From contig CAUQMS010000006.1 of the NCBI GenBank assembly GCA_963519305.1, positions 1-64,000 of the forward strand: a stretch of 64,000 nt of DNA, given 5' to 3'. The stretch comes from Ewingella sp963519305 (GTDB lineage Bacteria; Pseudomonadota; Gammaproteobacteria; Enterobacterales; Enterobacteriaceae). This document shows, one piece after another, positions 52,651-61,606 of the stretch. The notes under the pieces were generated by a model that did not search any database, had not been told where the DNA came from, and worked only from the letters and a program-made list of their open reading frames with translations. The translations under genes were made by a program, and so were the position numbers. Positions within the stretch are counted from its first letter, which is position 1. Every line of letters begins with the position of its first letter.

Positions 52651-52681
52651 AAAAAAAACCGCCCATGCAGGCGGTTTTTTT
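52651..52681. terminator. Terminator between hisP and pepT
   Basis: CCGCC (52659-52663) and GGCGG (52670-52674) form a stem with a six-base loop, with eight A on the left and seven T on the right. It is usable by both convergent genes. Confidence 0.92.
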
Positions 52682-52692
52682 ATCCTGGGAAA

Positions 52693-53925
52693 TCAGTCTT
52701 TCGCGGCCAGCAGGCAGAGTTGAACCGTCAGTTCGTAGGATTTTACAAAAGAGCTGACCGGCAGGAATTCATACTTCGAATGGAAGTTATGCGCGCCGGT
52801 AAAGTAGTTTGGCGTCAGCAGACCTTTGGCCGAGAGCGCGGCGCCATCAGTCCCTCCGCGCATCGGGATCACTTTTGGCTCGACGCCAATCTCATTTAGC
52901 CCGGCAAAAATCAGATCAATGGCGCGTTTATCTTCGCCAATCGCGCTGCTGATATTGCTGTACGTATCGCTTATCTCAACAGCCACTTTTGCCGTCGGGT
53001 ATTTGGCGGCAATCTGTTTTGCAACATCTTCAATTTTCTGTTTGCGCGCTGCGAAGCTGGCACTGTCGAAATCGCGGATGGAGGCGTGCAGTTTTGCCCC
53101 CTGCTGGGTGGCATTCATGCCATTAAACCAGACGTAGCCTTCGCGGCCCTCGGTATTTTCCGGCGTTTGGGCGCGGTCAAATTCGCTCATGAAATCGTGC
53201 GCCATCAGCATCGGGTTGACCAGCACGCCTTTGGCCGACATCGGGTGCGCGGTCACGCCGGTAAAGGTGATTTCCGCTGCGGCGGCATTAAAGTTTTCGT
53301 ACACCACCTCGCCCAGTTCGCAGCAGTCGATGGTATAGGCAAAATCGACGTCAAAACGTTTGAGGTCCAGCGCTTTGGCGCCGCGCAGGCCGATCTCTTC
53401 GTCCGGCACAAAGGCCACCACGATGTCGCCATACCGCTGATCGTCACGCAGGTTTTCCAGCAATGTCATCACCACCGTCACGGCAGCTTTGTTGTCTGCA
53501 CCGAGCACGCTGGTACCATCGCTGAAAATAATCTCTTCGCCTTTGTAGGGCAGAATTTCCGGGCGCTCGGACGGGCGCAGCCAGATATCTTTCTCAGCAT
53601 TGAGGCAGACGTCATCACCGGTGAACGTCAGGGTTTGCGGATGAATATCCGGACTCAGACCGACGTCGACGGTATCAATGTGGGTGATAAAACCGATGCG
53701 CGGACCGCCCTGTTTGGTGCCGGGTTTCACGGCAGTGACAGTCGCATGTTCATCAATCTGAATGTTTTGCAAGCCCAGTGTTTTCAGTTCATCCGCCAGC
53801 AGTTTTGCCAAAGTGTGTTGTCCCGGCGTGCTTGGCAGCGTCGTGGCATGCGCATCACTTTGCGTGGTGACGGCGAGATAACGAAAGAAACGATCGGAAA
53901 GCTGTTTTGCGATATTTGTCGACAT
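52693..53925 (-). CDS. pepT: Peptidase T (tripeptide aminopeptidase) PepT
   Basis: PepT is a cytoplasmic M20 zinc peptidase that removes N-terminal residues from tripeptides. Metal-site motifs are GFITHIDTVD, SVLGADNKAAV, VPDEEIGLRG and the late GAHNFHSKYEF. The ATG at 53925 (MSTNIAKQLSDRFFRYL) follows AGGGG. At 410 residues it matches the family. It is divergent from the DppA-like gene. Peptide use is a shared theme, but the link is only positional. Confidence 0.95.
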   Translation of the reverse strand: MSTNIAKQLSDRFFRYLAVTTQSDAHATTLPSTPGQHTLAKLLADELKTLGLQNIQIDEHATVTAVKPGTKQGGPRIGFITHIDTVDVGLSPDIHPQTLTFTGDDVCLNAEKDIWLRPSERPEILPYKGEEIIFSDGTSVLGADNKAAVTVVMTLLENLRDDQRYGDIVVAFVPDEEIGLRGAKALDLKRFDVDFAYTIDCCELGEVVYENFNAAAAEITFTGVTAHPMSAKGVLVNPMLMAHDFMSEFDRAQTPENTEGREGYVWFNGMNATQQGAKLHASIRDFDSASFAARKQKIEDVAKQIAAKYPTAKVAVEISDTYSNISSAIGEDKRAIDLIFAGLNEIGVEPKVIPMRGGTDGAALSAKGLLTPNYFTGAHNFHSKYEFLPVSSFVKSYELTVQLCLLAAKD

Positions 53926-54074
53926 CTTTACCCCTAAGTTTGCACACATATAAGACTTTCATATATAACAGAGTATTACAAAGCGTTGCACGAATGTTAA
54001 TCTGTTTTTGCTTTTGGTACCGCGATCGGTAGCACGATCATTAAAGCTTTTAATCACTTGTGACAGGGAAAATG

Positions 54075-55670
54075 ATGAAACAGAAAATATTAAAAATAAG
54101 CACGGGATTGATGGCGCTGGCGATGGCAGGCGGCGTTTCCGCCAAGACGCTGGTCTACTGCTCCGAAGGCTCACCGGAACAATTTAACCCGCAGCTTTAT
54201 ACCTCAGGCACCTCCGTGGATGCGAGCGCGGCACCGATTTACAACCGTCTGGTTGATTTCAAAACCGGCACCACCGAACTGGTGCCGAGCCTGGCCGAAA
54301 GCTGGGACGTCAGCCCGGACGGCAAAACCTACACTTTCCATCTGCGCAAAGGGGTGAAATTCCAGAGCAGCAAGCTGTTCACGCCAACCCGTGACTTCAA
54401 TGCTGACGACGTGATTTTCTCCTTCATGCGCCAGAAAGACGAAAATAACCCTTATCACAAAGTGTCGGGCGGCACGTATCTGAACTTTGACAGCCTGAAA
54501 ATGGGTGACCTGATCGGCAGTATCGATAAAGTGGACGACAACACCGTGCGCTTCAATCTGACCCGCCCGGAAGCGCCATTTGTTGCCGATCTGGCCTGGT
54601 ATTTTGCGTCTATCCTCTCGGCAGAATATGCTGATCAGATGCTCAAAGCCGGTACGCCAGAAAAAGTCGACATGAACCCGATCGGCACCGGTCCGTTCGA
54701 GCTGGTGCAGTACCAGAAAGACACGCGTCTGCTGTTCAAAGCTTTCCCTGAATACTGGCAGGGAAAATCGAAAATCGACCGTCTGGTTTATACCATCACG
54801 CCGGATGCCTCGATGCGCCTCGCCAAGCTGGAGAAGAACGAGTGCCAGGTGATGCCGTTCCCGAACCCGGCTGACCTCGACCGTATGCGCGCCAATAAAG
54901 ACATCAATCTGATGAGCAAGTCTGGCCTCAATACCGGTTTCCTTTCGTTTAATACCCAGAAGCCACCGCTGGATAACGTGAAAGTGCGTCAGGCGCTGAG
55001 CATGGCGATCAACAAACCGCAGATTATCGAAGCCGTATTTCGTGGCACCGGCACAGTAGCCAAAACCCTGCTGCCGACCGGCGTCTGGAGCTACAACGAT
55101 AAAGTGGCGGATTACGAATATTCACCAGAAAAAGCCAAAGCCCTGCTGGCTGAAGCGGGAATGCCAAACGGTTTTGATATCGATCTGTGGGCGATGCCGG
55201 TTCAGCGTCCATACAACCCGAATGCGCGCCGTATGGCGGAGATGATCCAGTCCGACTGGGCGAAGATTGGCGTGAAAGCGCACATCGTCAGCTACGAATG
55301 GGGCGAGTATCAGACCCGCGTGCGTAATGGTGAACATATGGCAGCCCTGATGGGCTGGACCACCGCCAACGGTGACCCGGACAACTTCTTCGGCCCGCTG
55401 TTTACCTGTAACGCGGCCAAAGGCGGTTCAAACTCAGCCAAATGGTGTTACCCGCCGTTTGACAAGTTAATCACCGAAGCCAAAGAAACCACCGATCACG
55501 AAAAACGCGTCGCGCTTTACGAAGAAGCCCAACAGGTGATGCACGATCAGGCACCGGCGGTGTTTATCGCGCACTCAACCATTTTCGAGCCAGTACGCAA
55601 AGAAGTGACCGGCTACGAGATTGACCCGTTCGGGAAGCACATTTTCTATCAGGCAGATATCAAGGAGTGA
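54075..55670 (+). CDS. DppA-like dipeptide-binding protein (orphan)
   Basis: This periplasmic SBP_bac_5 protein has 531 residues. A signal peptide ends near GGVSAKTLVYC, and the mature sequence is very like DppA: TLVYCSEGSPEQFNPQLYTSGT, GKTYTFHLRKGVKF, MPVQRPYNPNARRMAEMIQ and NGDPDNFFGPLFTC. No dppBCDF permease or ATPase genes accompany it, so it probably serves a transporter encoded elsewhere. It may be a second dipeptide, heme or related ligand receptor. The ATG at 54075 gives the best distance to AGGG; a GTG at 54060 and an ATG at 54072 are alternatives. Confidence 0.88.
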   Translation: MKQKILKISTGLMALAMAGGVSAKTLVYCSEGSPEQFNPQLYTSGTSVDASAAPIYNRLVDFKTGTTELVPSLAESWDVSPDGKTYTFHLRKGVKFQSSKLFTPTRDFNADDVIFSFMRQKDENNPYHKVSGGTYLNFDSLKMGDLIGSIDKVDDNTVRFNLTRPEAPFVADLAWYFASILSAEYADQMLKAGTPEKVDMNPIGTGPFELVQYQKDTRLLFKAFPEYWQGKSKIDRLVYTITPDASMRLAKLEKNECQVMPFPNPADLDRMRANKDINLMSKSGLNTGFLSFNTQKPPLDNVKVRQALSMAINKPQIIEAVFRGTGTVAKTLLPTGVWSYNDKVADYEYSPEKAKALLAEAGMPNGFDIDLWAMPVQRPYNPNARRMAEMIQSDWAKIGVKAHIVSYEWGEYQTRVRNGEHMAALMGWTTANGDPDNFFGPLFTCNAAKGGSNSAKWCYPPFDKLITEAKETTDHEKRVALYEEAQQVMHDQAPAVFIAHSTIFEPVRKEVTGYEIDPFGKHIFYQADIKE

Positions 55671-55681
55671 TGGAAGGGGGC

Positions 55682-55790
55682 GGCGGGTTGCGGTCCTAAC
55701 CCGCCAAAACCTTGGGTTGCCACCCAAACCGGCCAGGAAGGCGCGTAGGCGCGCGGCTCCCTTGGTCGGTGTGGGCCGACGCCCACGACC
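55682..55790. repeat. Cluster of four hairpins between the DppA-like gene and ybiO
   Basis: GGCGGGTT/AACCCGCC (55682-55689/55698-55705), TTGGGT/ACCCAA (55712-55717/55722-55727), GCGCG/CGCGC (about 55741-55755), and GTGGGC/GCCCAC with tetraloop CGAC (55771-55786), the last extended by GGTC/GACC, fill about 110 GC-rich bases. An AT-rich stretch follows. There is no simple T-run after any stem. It looks like a REP/BIME-type element or a structured 3' UTR. Confidence 0.55.
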
Positions 55791-55827
55791 TTGAAGTTGA
55801 ATTTGAATTTAAAAAATTAATTTGAAA

Positions 55828-58077
55828 TTAAAAAGTTTCCCCCGGGCTTTTCAAAGCCCCGCTGTCCTCTCCTTCTGTGTATACCCTCATTGCCTGCTTC
55901 GGCATCACGATGCCCGCCTTCTGGAAGTGGATCTTCACCAAACGATCCAGCGCGTACTGTACGTTCCACTGTTCCAGCGGTTTGGTGCGGATCAGCACGC
56001 GGACGGTAAATGACTGGTCGGCGAGGGCCACGACACCCTGATAAATCGGCTCGCCGAGCAGGGAGCCGTTGATGGCTTCATCCTCTTTGAGCGCGTCGAC
56101 CGCTTGTTCCAGAACCGAATTGACCTCATCAACATCCTCCTCGCGGCTGACGCTGTAACTGGCGCGGTAAACGCCGAATTCACGCTCGTAGTTCGACAGC
56201 GTGGTGATCGATGAGTAGGGGACGATGTGATAAACGCCATAAATATCGCGCAGGCCAATTGAGCGGATGGTCATGCGTTCCACCGTTCCGCTGATGCCCA
56301 TCACGGTGACATATTCGCCGGTATTCATGCCATTTTCGAACTGAATAAACACGCCGGTAATAACGTCTTTGACCAGCGTCTGCGCGCCGAAACTGATGGC
56401 TAAACCGAGCGCACCGGCACCAGCCAGCAGCGGGGCAATGTTCAGTCCAACCTGCGAGAGCATGATCATAATGGTGATGGTGCAAATCACGATCGCCAGC
56501 ACGTTGCGAAACAGCGTCAGTAAGGTGCGTTCGCGGGCACTCGGGCGGCTGCCGTTGCTGAGTTCCAGCGCCAGACGATGCTCGATAATACTGGCGAGCA
56601 GGGTCCAGGAGACGATGGCGAAGAAAAGGATAAACAAAATGTGCGTCAGCCCGCCGACCACCTGAGAGCCGGTTTCGGTCATAAACCATTTATTCAGATT
56701 GAAAATCTGCCAGGCATCCAGCAGCGACAATGTGACGGCCACCACCACCAGAACGCGGAGGATCTTCAGCCCGCCCGGAATATAGGAGTTGATGCGTTTT
56801 TGCAGCAGCGGGTAACGGCGGTTGATGTCATCGGGCAGGGTGATGCGCTTTAAAATCCAGCGCGACAACAGACCGGAGATCACGGCACCTAAGCCAATCA
56901 CCACCAGACTTTTCAGCGTGGCGGCCATCATAAAGGTCAGGCTTCCTGCAAAATCAAACTGCGAGAGGAAGAACAGCACCACGAAATAGCTGACCGCCAG
57001 GATGTGCCAGACATGTCCCAGTGCGCGCAGGATAATGCTGAAAAATGCCATCGAGCGTTCGGCTAACAGATTGAACTCGTGATGGATTTTCCTGCGGTTA
57101 TGCAGGATAAGCCAGCTGGCGTAGAGCGTCAGCGCCAGCATTACCACGAAGTTCACAATCGCGGCGGTCTGATAATTGACCTGTGTCGCGACAATCGGCA
57201 CGGCGACCATCAGCCCATAACCAATCAGCCCGCTGACCCAGGCCAGACGAGTATTCCAGTAACGCGCGGTCTGATCGCTGAGCGGAAAGGGGCGCAGATA
57301 ATCGAAATTGGGCGCGAAGATCAGCCGCAGCACCGCTTTGAAGAACTCGATGACCGCAAATGCGCTGAGGAACAACGCCTGCTGGCGGGCGATCAGCGCG
57401 CTGCCGCCGTTCACATACTGGGTAAACAGATTTCCGGCCGCGACGGTCAGCAGCAGAATCCCGACATCGATAACAAAGGCGCTGAGAATGCTGGCCGGAA
57501 GCTGGTACCAGTGGGCTTCTTTCAGGCGGGCGTGATGCCCCCAGCGGCCCAGACGTTTATACAGCGGGCTGATCAGAAAGCGCACCAGATGGAACAGTGC
57601 GAAGGTCACCAGCACGGTCAGCAGGAAGTAGGTCAGCGCGTGGAAGAAGCGTTCGGCGTTGAACGCGCGCTGCGGGCCGGAATCAATGGTGCGCTTAAGC
57701 TTTTGCACTTTCTGCATCACCAGCGACACGTAGCTCTGACTGGAGTCCACCAGGTTGTCGATAAGCGACAGCTGTTCGGATTTCTCCTCCGTGGCGTCAG
57801 GAGCGGGCTTGTGCGGATTGCTGGCTGGTGTTTTTGCAGCTTCGCGCAGATGGGCAATCAGCTCGGCGCGGGATTTATCGTCCTGCAAAATATCAGCCAA
57901 CGCGCTGTATGAAGCCTGCTGTTTAGCCGTATCGCCGGAAGGGGGAGCCGCAGGCGTCGCGGCGTGGGATGCGCCGCTGAACAGGCTCAGCATCAGAATT
58001 AGAATCAGAAAGGGCAGGACAAGTAATACCGGTTTTCTGTGTCGTGGTAATAACGCGTTCCAGTCGTTATTCGGCAT
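55828..58077 (-). CDS. ybiO: Moderate-conductance mechanosensitive channel YbiO
   Basis: YbiO is a large MscS-family channel that releases solutes on osmotic downshift. A signal peptide (ending ASHAATPAAP) and a periplasmic helical region precede many membrane helices. The pore-lining helix has the Ala/Gly pattern LLAGAGALGLAISFGAQTLVKDVITGVFIQFEN, followed by the MscS beta domain. At 749 residues it has the length of E. coli YbiO, which also lies next to glnQ. Confidence 0.92.
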   Translation of the reverse strand: MPNNDWNALLPRHRKPVLLVLPFLILILMLSLFSGASHAATPAAPPSGDTAKQQASYSALADILQDDKSRAELIAHLREAAKTPASNPHKPAPDATEEKSEQLSLIDNLVDSSQSYVSLVMQKVQKLKRTIDSGPQRAFNAERFFHALTYFLLTVLVTFALFHLVRFLISPLYKRLGRWGHHARLKEAHWYQLPASILSAFVIDVGILLLTVAAGNLFTQYVNGGSALIARQQALFLSAFAVIEFFKAVLRLIFAPNFDYLRPFPLSDQTARYWNTRLAWVSGLIGYGLMVAVPIVATQVNYQTAAIVNFVVMLALTLYASWLILHNRRKIHHEFNLLAERSMAFFSIILRALGHVWHILAVSYFVVLFFLSQFDFAGSLTFMMAATLKSLVVIGLGAVISGLLSRWILKRITLPDDINRRYPLLQKRINSYIPGGLKILRVLVVVAVTLSLLDAWQIFNLNKWFMTETGSQVVGGLTHILFILFFAIVSWTLLASIIEHRLALELSNGSRPSARERTLLTLFRNVLAIVICTITIMIMLSQVGLNIAPLLAGAGALGLAISFGAQTLVKDVITGVFIQFENGMNTGEYVTVMGISGTVERMTIRSIGLRDIYGVYHIVPYSSITTLSNYEREFGVYRASYSVSREEDVDEVNSVLEQAVDALKEDEAINGSLLGEPIYQGVVALADQSFTVRVLIRTKPLEQWNVQYALDRLVKIHFQKAGIVMPKQAMRVYTEGEDSGALKSPGETF

Positions 58078-58172
58078 TTTTCCTCACTTTTAGAGCGGCG
58101 GTTAATCGGTCATTCTCAAACTTTGTAGCGACAGTGTAGGGAATTTATGACGGAAATGGGAAAAAGGGGCCA

Positions 58173-58207
58173 AAAAAAACGGACATCCGAAGATGTCCGT
58201 TTTTTTA
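58173..58207. terminator. Terminator between glnQ and ybiO
   Basis: ACGGACATC (58179-58187) and GATGTCCGT (58192-58200) form a nine-pair stem with loop CGAA, flanked by A and T runs. It lies beyond the glnQ stop, on the 5' side of ybiO. Confidence 0.92.
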
Positions 58208-58236
58208 TCACCGAGGTTCACACCCGGTCTGGCGGC

Positions 58237-58959
58237 TCAGGAAACGTGTTGCAGGAACTCGCGCAGGCGTTCGCTTGGCGGGTTAGCAATCAGTTCGGCT
58301 GGCGGGCCATCTTCGGCGATACGGCCTTTATCGATGAAGATCAGGCGCGAGGCCACTTTCTCGGCAAAGCCCACTTCATGGGTCACGATAACCATCGTCA
58401 TGCCTTCGTCGGCCAGTTGCTTCATGACCGTCAGCACTTCGTGACGCAGCTCAGGATCCAGCGCCGAGGTCGGCTCATCAAACAGCATCAGTTTCGGTTT
58501 AACCGCCAGCGCACGGGCAATCGCCACACGCTGCTGTTGGCCACCGGAAAGCTCAGACGGATAGTGGTGTGCACGCTCCGACAGACCCACTTTTGCCAGC
58601 AACTCTTTTGCCTGTTTATGGGCTTCTTCTTTCTTCGCACCACGTACGCGGATCGGGCCGAAGGCCACGTTTTCCAGCGCCGTCATGTGCGGGAACAGAT
58701 AGAACTGCTGGAACACCATGCCCGCTTCCTGGCGGATCAGGCGCTCGTCCACTTTCGGGTCATTCACTTTCAGACCATCAACGATCAGCTCGCCGGAAGT
58801 GATCTCCTCCAGCTTGTTGATGCAGCGCAGCAGCGTGGATTTACCCGAGCCTGATGGCCCGATAATCACCACCACTTCACCCTGAGAAATATTCAGATCG
58901 ATGTCGTGGAGCACCTGGGTTTTGCCAAAGTGTTTTGAGACGTTCTTGAATTCAATCAT
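58237..58959 (-). CDS. glnQ: Glutamine ABC transporter ATPase GlnQ
   Basis: GlnQ powers glutamine import. It has the Walker A GPSGSGKST (residues 34-42), Q-loop MVFQQFYLF, signature LSGGQQQRVAIARA, Walker B LMLFDEPTSALD and H-loop VIVTHEV. At 240 residues it matches E. coli. Its ATG overlaps the glnP stop. Confidence 0.97.
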   Translation of the reverse strand: MIEFKNVSKHFGKTQVLHDIDLNISQGEVVVIIGPSGSGKSTLLRCINKLEEITSGELIVDGLKVNDPKVDERLIRQEAGMVFQQFYLFPHMTALENVAFGPIRVRGAKKEEAHKQAKELLAKVGLSERAHHYPSELSGGQQQRVAIARALAVKPKLMLFDEPTSALDPELRHEVLTVMKQLADEGMTMVIVTHEVGFAEKVASRLIFIDKGRIAEDGPPAELIANPPSERLREFLQHVS

Positions 58960-59615
58960 ATAATTTTCAGTCTGCGTTCGAGGCGGCGCAGAACAAAGCT
59001 CAGTGCCAGCGTGATAATCAGATAAATAACGGCGACCGCACTCCAGATCTCCATGGCGCGGAAGTTACCGGCGATGATCTCCTGGCCCTGACGGGTCAGT
59101 TCCGCCACGCCAATAACGATAAACAGCGAGGTGTCCTTAATGCTGACGATCCACTGGTTACCCAGCGGTGGCAGCATGCGGCGCAGCGCCAGCGGTGCGA
59201 TGATATAACGCAGCGTATCACGGCGCGACAGACCCAGCGCCAGACCCGCTTCACGGAATCCGTTATGAATCGACAAGACGGCACCACGGGTAATTTCTGC
59301 GATGTATGCACCGGAGTTGATGATGATCGTCACAACGGCGGCGGTGAACGGGTCAATGCGCAGGCCGGGAACCATCATTGGCAGGGCGAAGTAGATAAAC
59401 ATCACCTGCACGACAATCGGGGTACCGCGAATAAGCTCAATAAATACCAGTGCAATGTGGCTGCTTACCCAGCCGCCAAACGCGCGGGCAAAACCCGCAA
59501 TCACACCAATAATCAGGCCGCCGACCAGACCGAGGATCGAAATCCACAGGGTTAGCTTGGCGCCTTCGAGCAGGATAGGCAGAGCGGGCCAAATAACGCT
59601 CCAGTCAAACTGCAT
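58956..59615 (-). CDS. glnP: Glutamine ABC transporter permease GlnP
   Basis: GlnP is a 219-residue permease with five membrane helices and the EAA loop EAGLALGLSRRDTLRYIIAPLA. It probably works as a homodimer, since there is only one permease gene. It overlaps glnQ by four bases and follows glnH after 77 bases that contain a hairpin. Confidence 0.97.
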   Translation of the reverse strand: MQFDWSVIWPALPILLEGAKLTLWISILGLVGGLIIGVIAGFARAFGGWVSSHIALVFIELIRGTPIVVQVMFIYFALPMMVPGLRIDPFTAAVVTIIINSGAYIAEITRGAVLSIHNGFREAGLALGLSRRDTLRYIIAPLALRRMLPPLGNQWIVSIKDTSLFIVIGVAELTRQGQEIIAGNFRAMEIWSAVAVIYLIITLALSFVLRRLERRLKII

Positions 59616-59643
59616 GCATTCTCTCCTGGTAAAACAAATTTCA

Positions 59644-59678
59644 AACGCCCGTCCGCTGAATTAAAACGGATGGGCGTT
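59644..59678 (-). repeat. Intercistronic hairpin between glnH and glnP
   Basis: AACGCCC-TCCG and CGGA-GGGCGTT pair as an 11-pair stem with one mismatch and an 11-base loop. There is no T-run, so it probably protects glnH mRNA or attenuates glnPQ rather than stopping transcription. Confidence 0.55.
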
Positions 59679-59692
59679 CAGTACGAAGGGTT

Positions 59693-60436
59693 TTACTTAG
59701 GTTCAGTATCAAACCATTTTTTGTAGATCTTCGCGTAAGTACCATTCTCTTTGATGGTTTTCAGCGCGGCGTTGGCCTTCACACGCAGATCGCTGCCTTG
59801 TGGGAAGGCGATACCGTATTGCTGGCCAGCCAGAGAGTCGCCAACCGCTTTGAACTGACCGTTACCGGCCGTTTTGATGAAGTACAGAATGTTTGGCGTA
59901 TCGTGCATTACCGCGTCAGCGCGGCCAGTGCCGAGTTCCATATAGGCGCTGTCGATATTCGGGAACTGACGAAGGTCTTTGGTTTTCACGTTGGCTTTCA
60001 TGTAATCCACGGAGCTGGTGCCGCTTTTCACTGCCACAGTTTTGCCTTGCAGATCGGCGACGCTTTTAATTGCATCGTTATCTTTCTTAACCATGATCAT
60101 CAGGCCGCTGTTGTAGTAGCCGTCAGAGAAGTCGATCGCTTTTTTACGCTCAGGGGTAATGGTGATACCCGCCAGCGCCAGGTCGATGTTATGGGTTTGC
60201 AGGGCAGGGATGATGCCGCCGAAATCCATAGGTTTCAGTTCGTAAGAGACTTTCATCTCTTTAGCAATGGCGTCCCATAAGTCGATATCAAAACCGACGT
60301 AGTTATCACCTTGTTTAAACTCAAAAGGTACAAATGCAGTGTCGGTAGCTACGATTAATTTTTTTTCTGCGGCGTGGGAGCTAACGGCAAAGGCCAGCGT
60401 CAGTGCGGCCAGGGAAACTTTCAACAGTGACTTCAT
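59693..60436 (-). CDS. glnH: Glutamine-binding periplasmic protein GlnH
   Basis: GlnH is the periplasmic glutamine receptor. A signal peptide (MKSLLKVSLAALTLAFAVSSHAA) is followed by KKLIVATDTAFVPFEFKQGD, DFGGIIPALQTHNIDLALAGITIT and the end KIYKKWFDTEPK. At 247 residues it is normal. It is first in glnHPQ, with a good AAGGAAAT ribosome binding site and a sigma-54 promoter upstream. Confidence 0.97.
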   Translation of the reverse strand: MKSLLKVSLAALTLAFAVSSHAAEKKLIVATDTAFVPFEFKQGDNYVGFDIDLWDAIAKEMKVSYELKPMDFGGIIPALQTHNIDLALAGITITPERKKAIDFSDGYYNSGLMIMVKKDNDAIKSVADLQGKTVAVKSGTSSVDYMKANVKTKDLRQFPNIDSAYMELGTGRADAVMHDTPNILYFIKTAGNGQFKAVGDSLAGQQYGIAFPQGSDLRVKANAALKTIKENGTYAKIYKKWFDTEPK

Positions 60437-60492
60437 CAGTTAATTTCCTTTGTACATAATAGAGGAGCTGCGTAGTGTTACATTCGATTTTA

Positions 60493-60508
60493 AGCAATAA
60501 ATATGCCA
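60493..60508 (-). promoter_or_regulatory. Sigma-54 promoter of glnH
   Basis: On the minus strand TGGCATATTTATTGCT fits the sigma-54 consensus with GG and GC in the right register. It lies about 57-72 bases before the glnH ATG, as in E. coli glnHp2. Confidence 0.75.
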
Positions 60509-60579
60509 AGAATCAAGTTTCATGAAATTCAACAAGTTATATTTTGCTGAACCGATAAAGCAGGATAATTTGCATGGAT

Positions 60580-60596
60580 TGCACTGTAGTGGTGCG
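60580..60596 (-). promoter_or_regulatory. NtrC site 1 upstream of glnH
   Basis: CGCACCACTACAGTGCA (minus strand) matches TGCACCA-N3-TGGTGCA at 11 of 14 defined positions. It is centred about 85 bases upstream of the sigma-54 promoter. Confidence 0.65.
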
Positions 60597-60612
60597 ATGT
60601 AACAAATTGACA

Positions 60613-60629
60613 TGACTCGTGATGGTGCA
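60613..60629 (-). promoter_or_regulatory. NtrC site 2 upstream of glnH
   Basis: TGCACCATCACGAGTCA (minus strand) has a perfect left half and a weak right half. It is 33 bases from site 1, three helical turns, so both would face the same side. Confidence 0.5.
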
Positions 60630-60743
60630 ACGCTTTATCATTAACCAAATATCGCCTTTTAAACAATCGCTAATTAACAATCACGCTGCGTTATTGCAAT
60701 CCCACTCTAACTTTTGCATGTAAGGCCTGAAACACGTGCTTAA

Positions 60744-60783
60744 AAATGAAGCAGACCGGCAGGGTTAAGCCCTGTGCCGGGTC
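60744..60783 (-). terminator. Terminator after ybiI
   Basis: On the minus strand a bulged GC-rich stem, GACCCGGCACAGGG/CCCTGCCGGTC around CTTAA, is followed a few bases later by ATTTTTA. It lies 66 bases past the ybiI stop. The remaining bases of the glnH-ybiI gap (60437-60848) hold the glnH control sites and no gene. Confidence 0.5.
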
Positions 60784-60848
60784 GGGGAATCGCGTTGGCT
60801 TGAACCATTTTGGTGCAGAGGCGGCGTTTTTGCGCCGTTCGAAAGTGA

Positions 60849-61115
60849 TCAGCGCAGCTGACTGTCTTTACTGCCGCGCCGGTTATAACCCGCACTGTTT
60901 TGTTGCTTCTTATCGAGTGCGGTTTGGCAACGAATACAATATTGCACACCCGGCAGTGCTTCCCGTCTTGCTTCAGGAATGGGCTCGCCGCATTCGTGGC
61001 AGAATTCAGCACTCTCACCCCGGCCTAATGCTTCTCTGGCGCGCTGAACGGCGTCTTCTACTGTCGAATCAATCTGATCCTGAACGGCGCCATCATGCGC
61101 CCATCCGCTAGCCAT
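60849..61115 (-). CDS. ybiI: DksA/TraR-family zinc-finger protein YbiI
   Basis: This 88-residue protein has the C-terminal four-cysteine finger FCHECGEPIPEARREALPGVQYCIRC (split here by position: Cys39, Cys42, Cys60, Cys63). A helical N-terminus with DxA-like acidic residues precedes it. Short DksA/TraR homologues can bind the RNA polymerase secondary channel; for YbiI this is not shown. Its neighbours gln and ybiO are from the same region of the E. coli map. Confidence 0.88.
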   Translation of the reverse strand: MASGWAHDGAVQDQIDSTVEDAVQRAREALGRGESAEFCHECGEPIPEARREALPGVQYCIRCQTALDKKQQNSAGYNRRGSKDSQLR

Positions 61116-61606
61116 AAATCCTCCTCAATGATGTCGGCTTTCAGCCCTGATTTACATCCTGCTCCGGGAATTTCTTTGTCTGGACTTCGTCCCTTAATGG
61201 TAGTCGAAAATGCGCCATTTTGTGACGATCAGGCAGGAATAGGCTTTTTATTGAGGGCATCGTCGGACTGCATAAATCCTGCAAAATGGTGAGAAAACTC
61301 CTAAAAAATTTGTGTTATTTTGTTTCGTATGTTAAATAATCGATTCATAAAATGAATGTTTGCTAGCAAGTATTTCTTTGGATTAATAACTCTCAGAATT
61401 ATTTCTCTGTTAACTATTTTTCGTTGGCCCCGGATCCCGGGAACATGCTGACGCGTTGTGCATGGTTAAATGCCGGTTAACGTAATCATTCCAGCGGCCG
61501 GTGAGCAGGTCCGAATTTTCTGATATTTGACGCTTCAATTTTCAGGGTGCTTTTCAGTAAGGCATTACATTAAAAAGCGGGAGGAAACCCGCAAATATAA
61601 CCAATG
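61116..61606. other. 491-base intergenic region before the capsule locus
   Basis: The middle part (about 61290-61430) is strongly AT-rich and the flanks are more balanced. No gene is supported. It is the only upstream space for a capsule promoter. No JUMPstart/ops element (GGCGGTAG core) was found on the plus strand. A GGAGGAAAC ribosome binding site (around 61580) lies some 20 bases before the kpsE start. The AT-rich part could be an H-NS target; this is inference. Confidence 0.5.

Noticed and set aside
53086..53937. 283-codon plus-strand frame opposite pepT
   Set aside because: Antisense shadow of PepT without family features.
57079..57912. 277-codon plus-strand frame opposite ybiO
   Set aside because: Antisense shadow rich in Gln/His/Arg; the MscS-type gene on the other strand is clear.
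61116..61603. JUMPstart/ops element before the capsule genes
   Set aside because: I looked for the GGCGGTAG core and its surroundings and did not find it.
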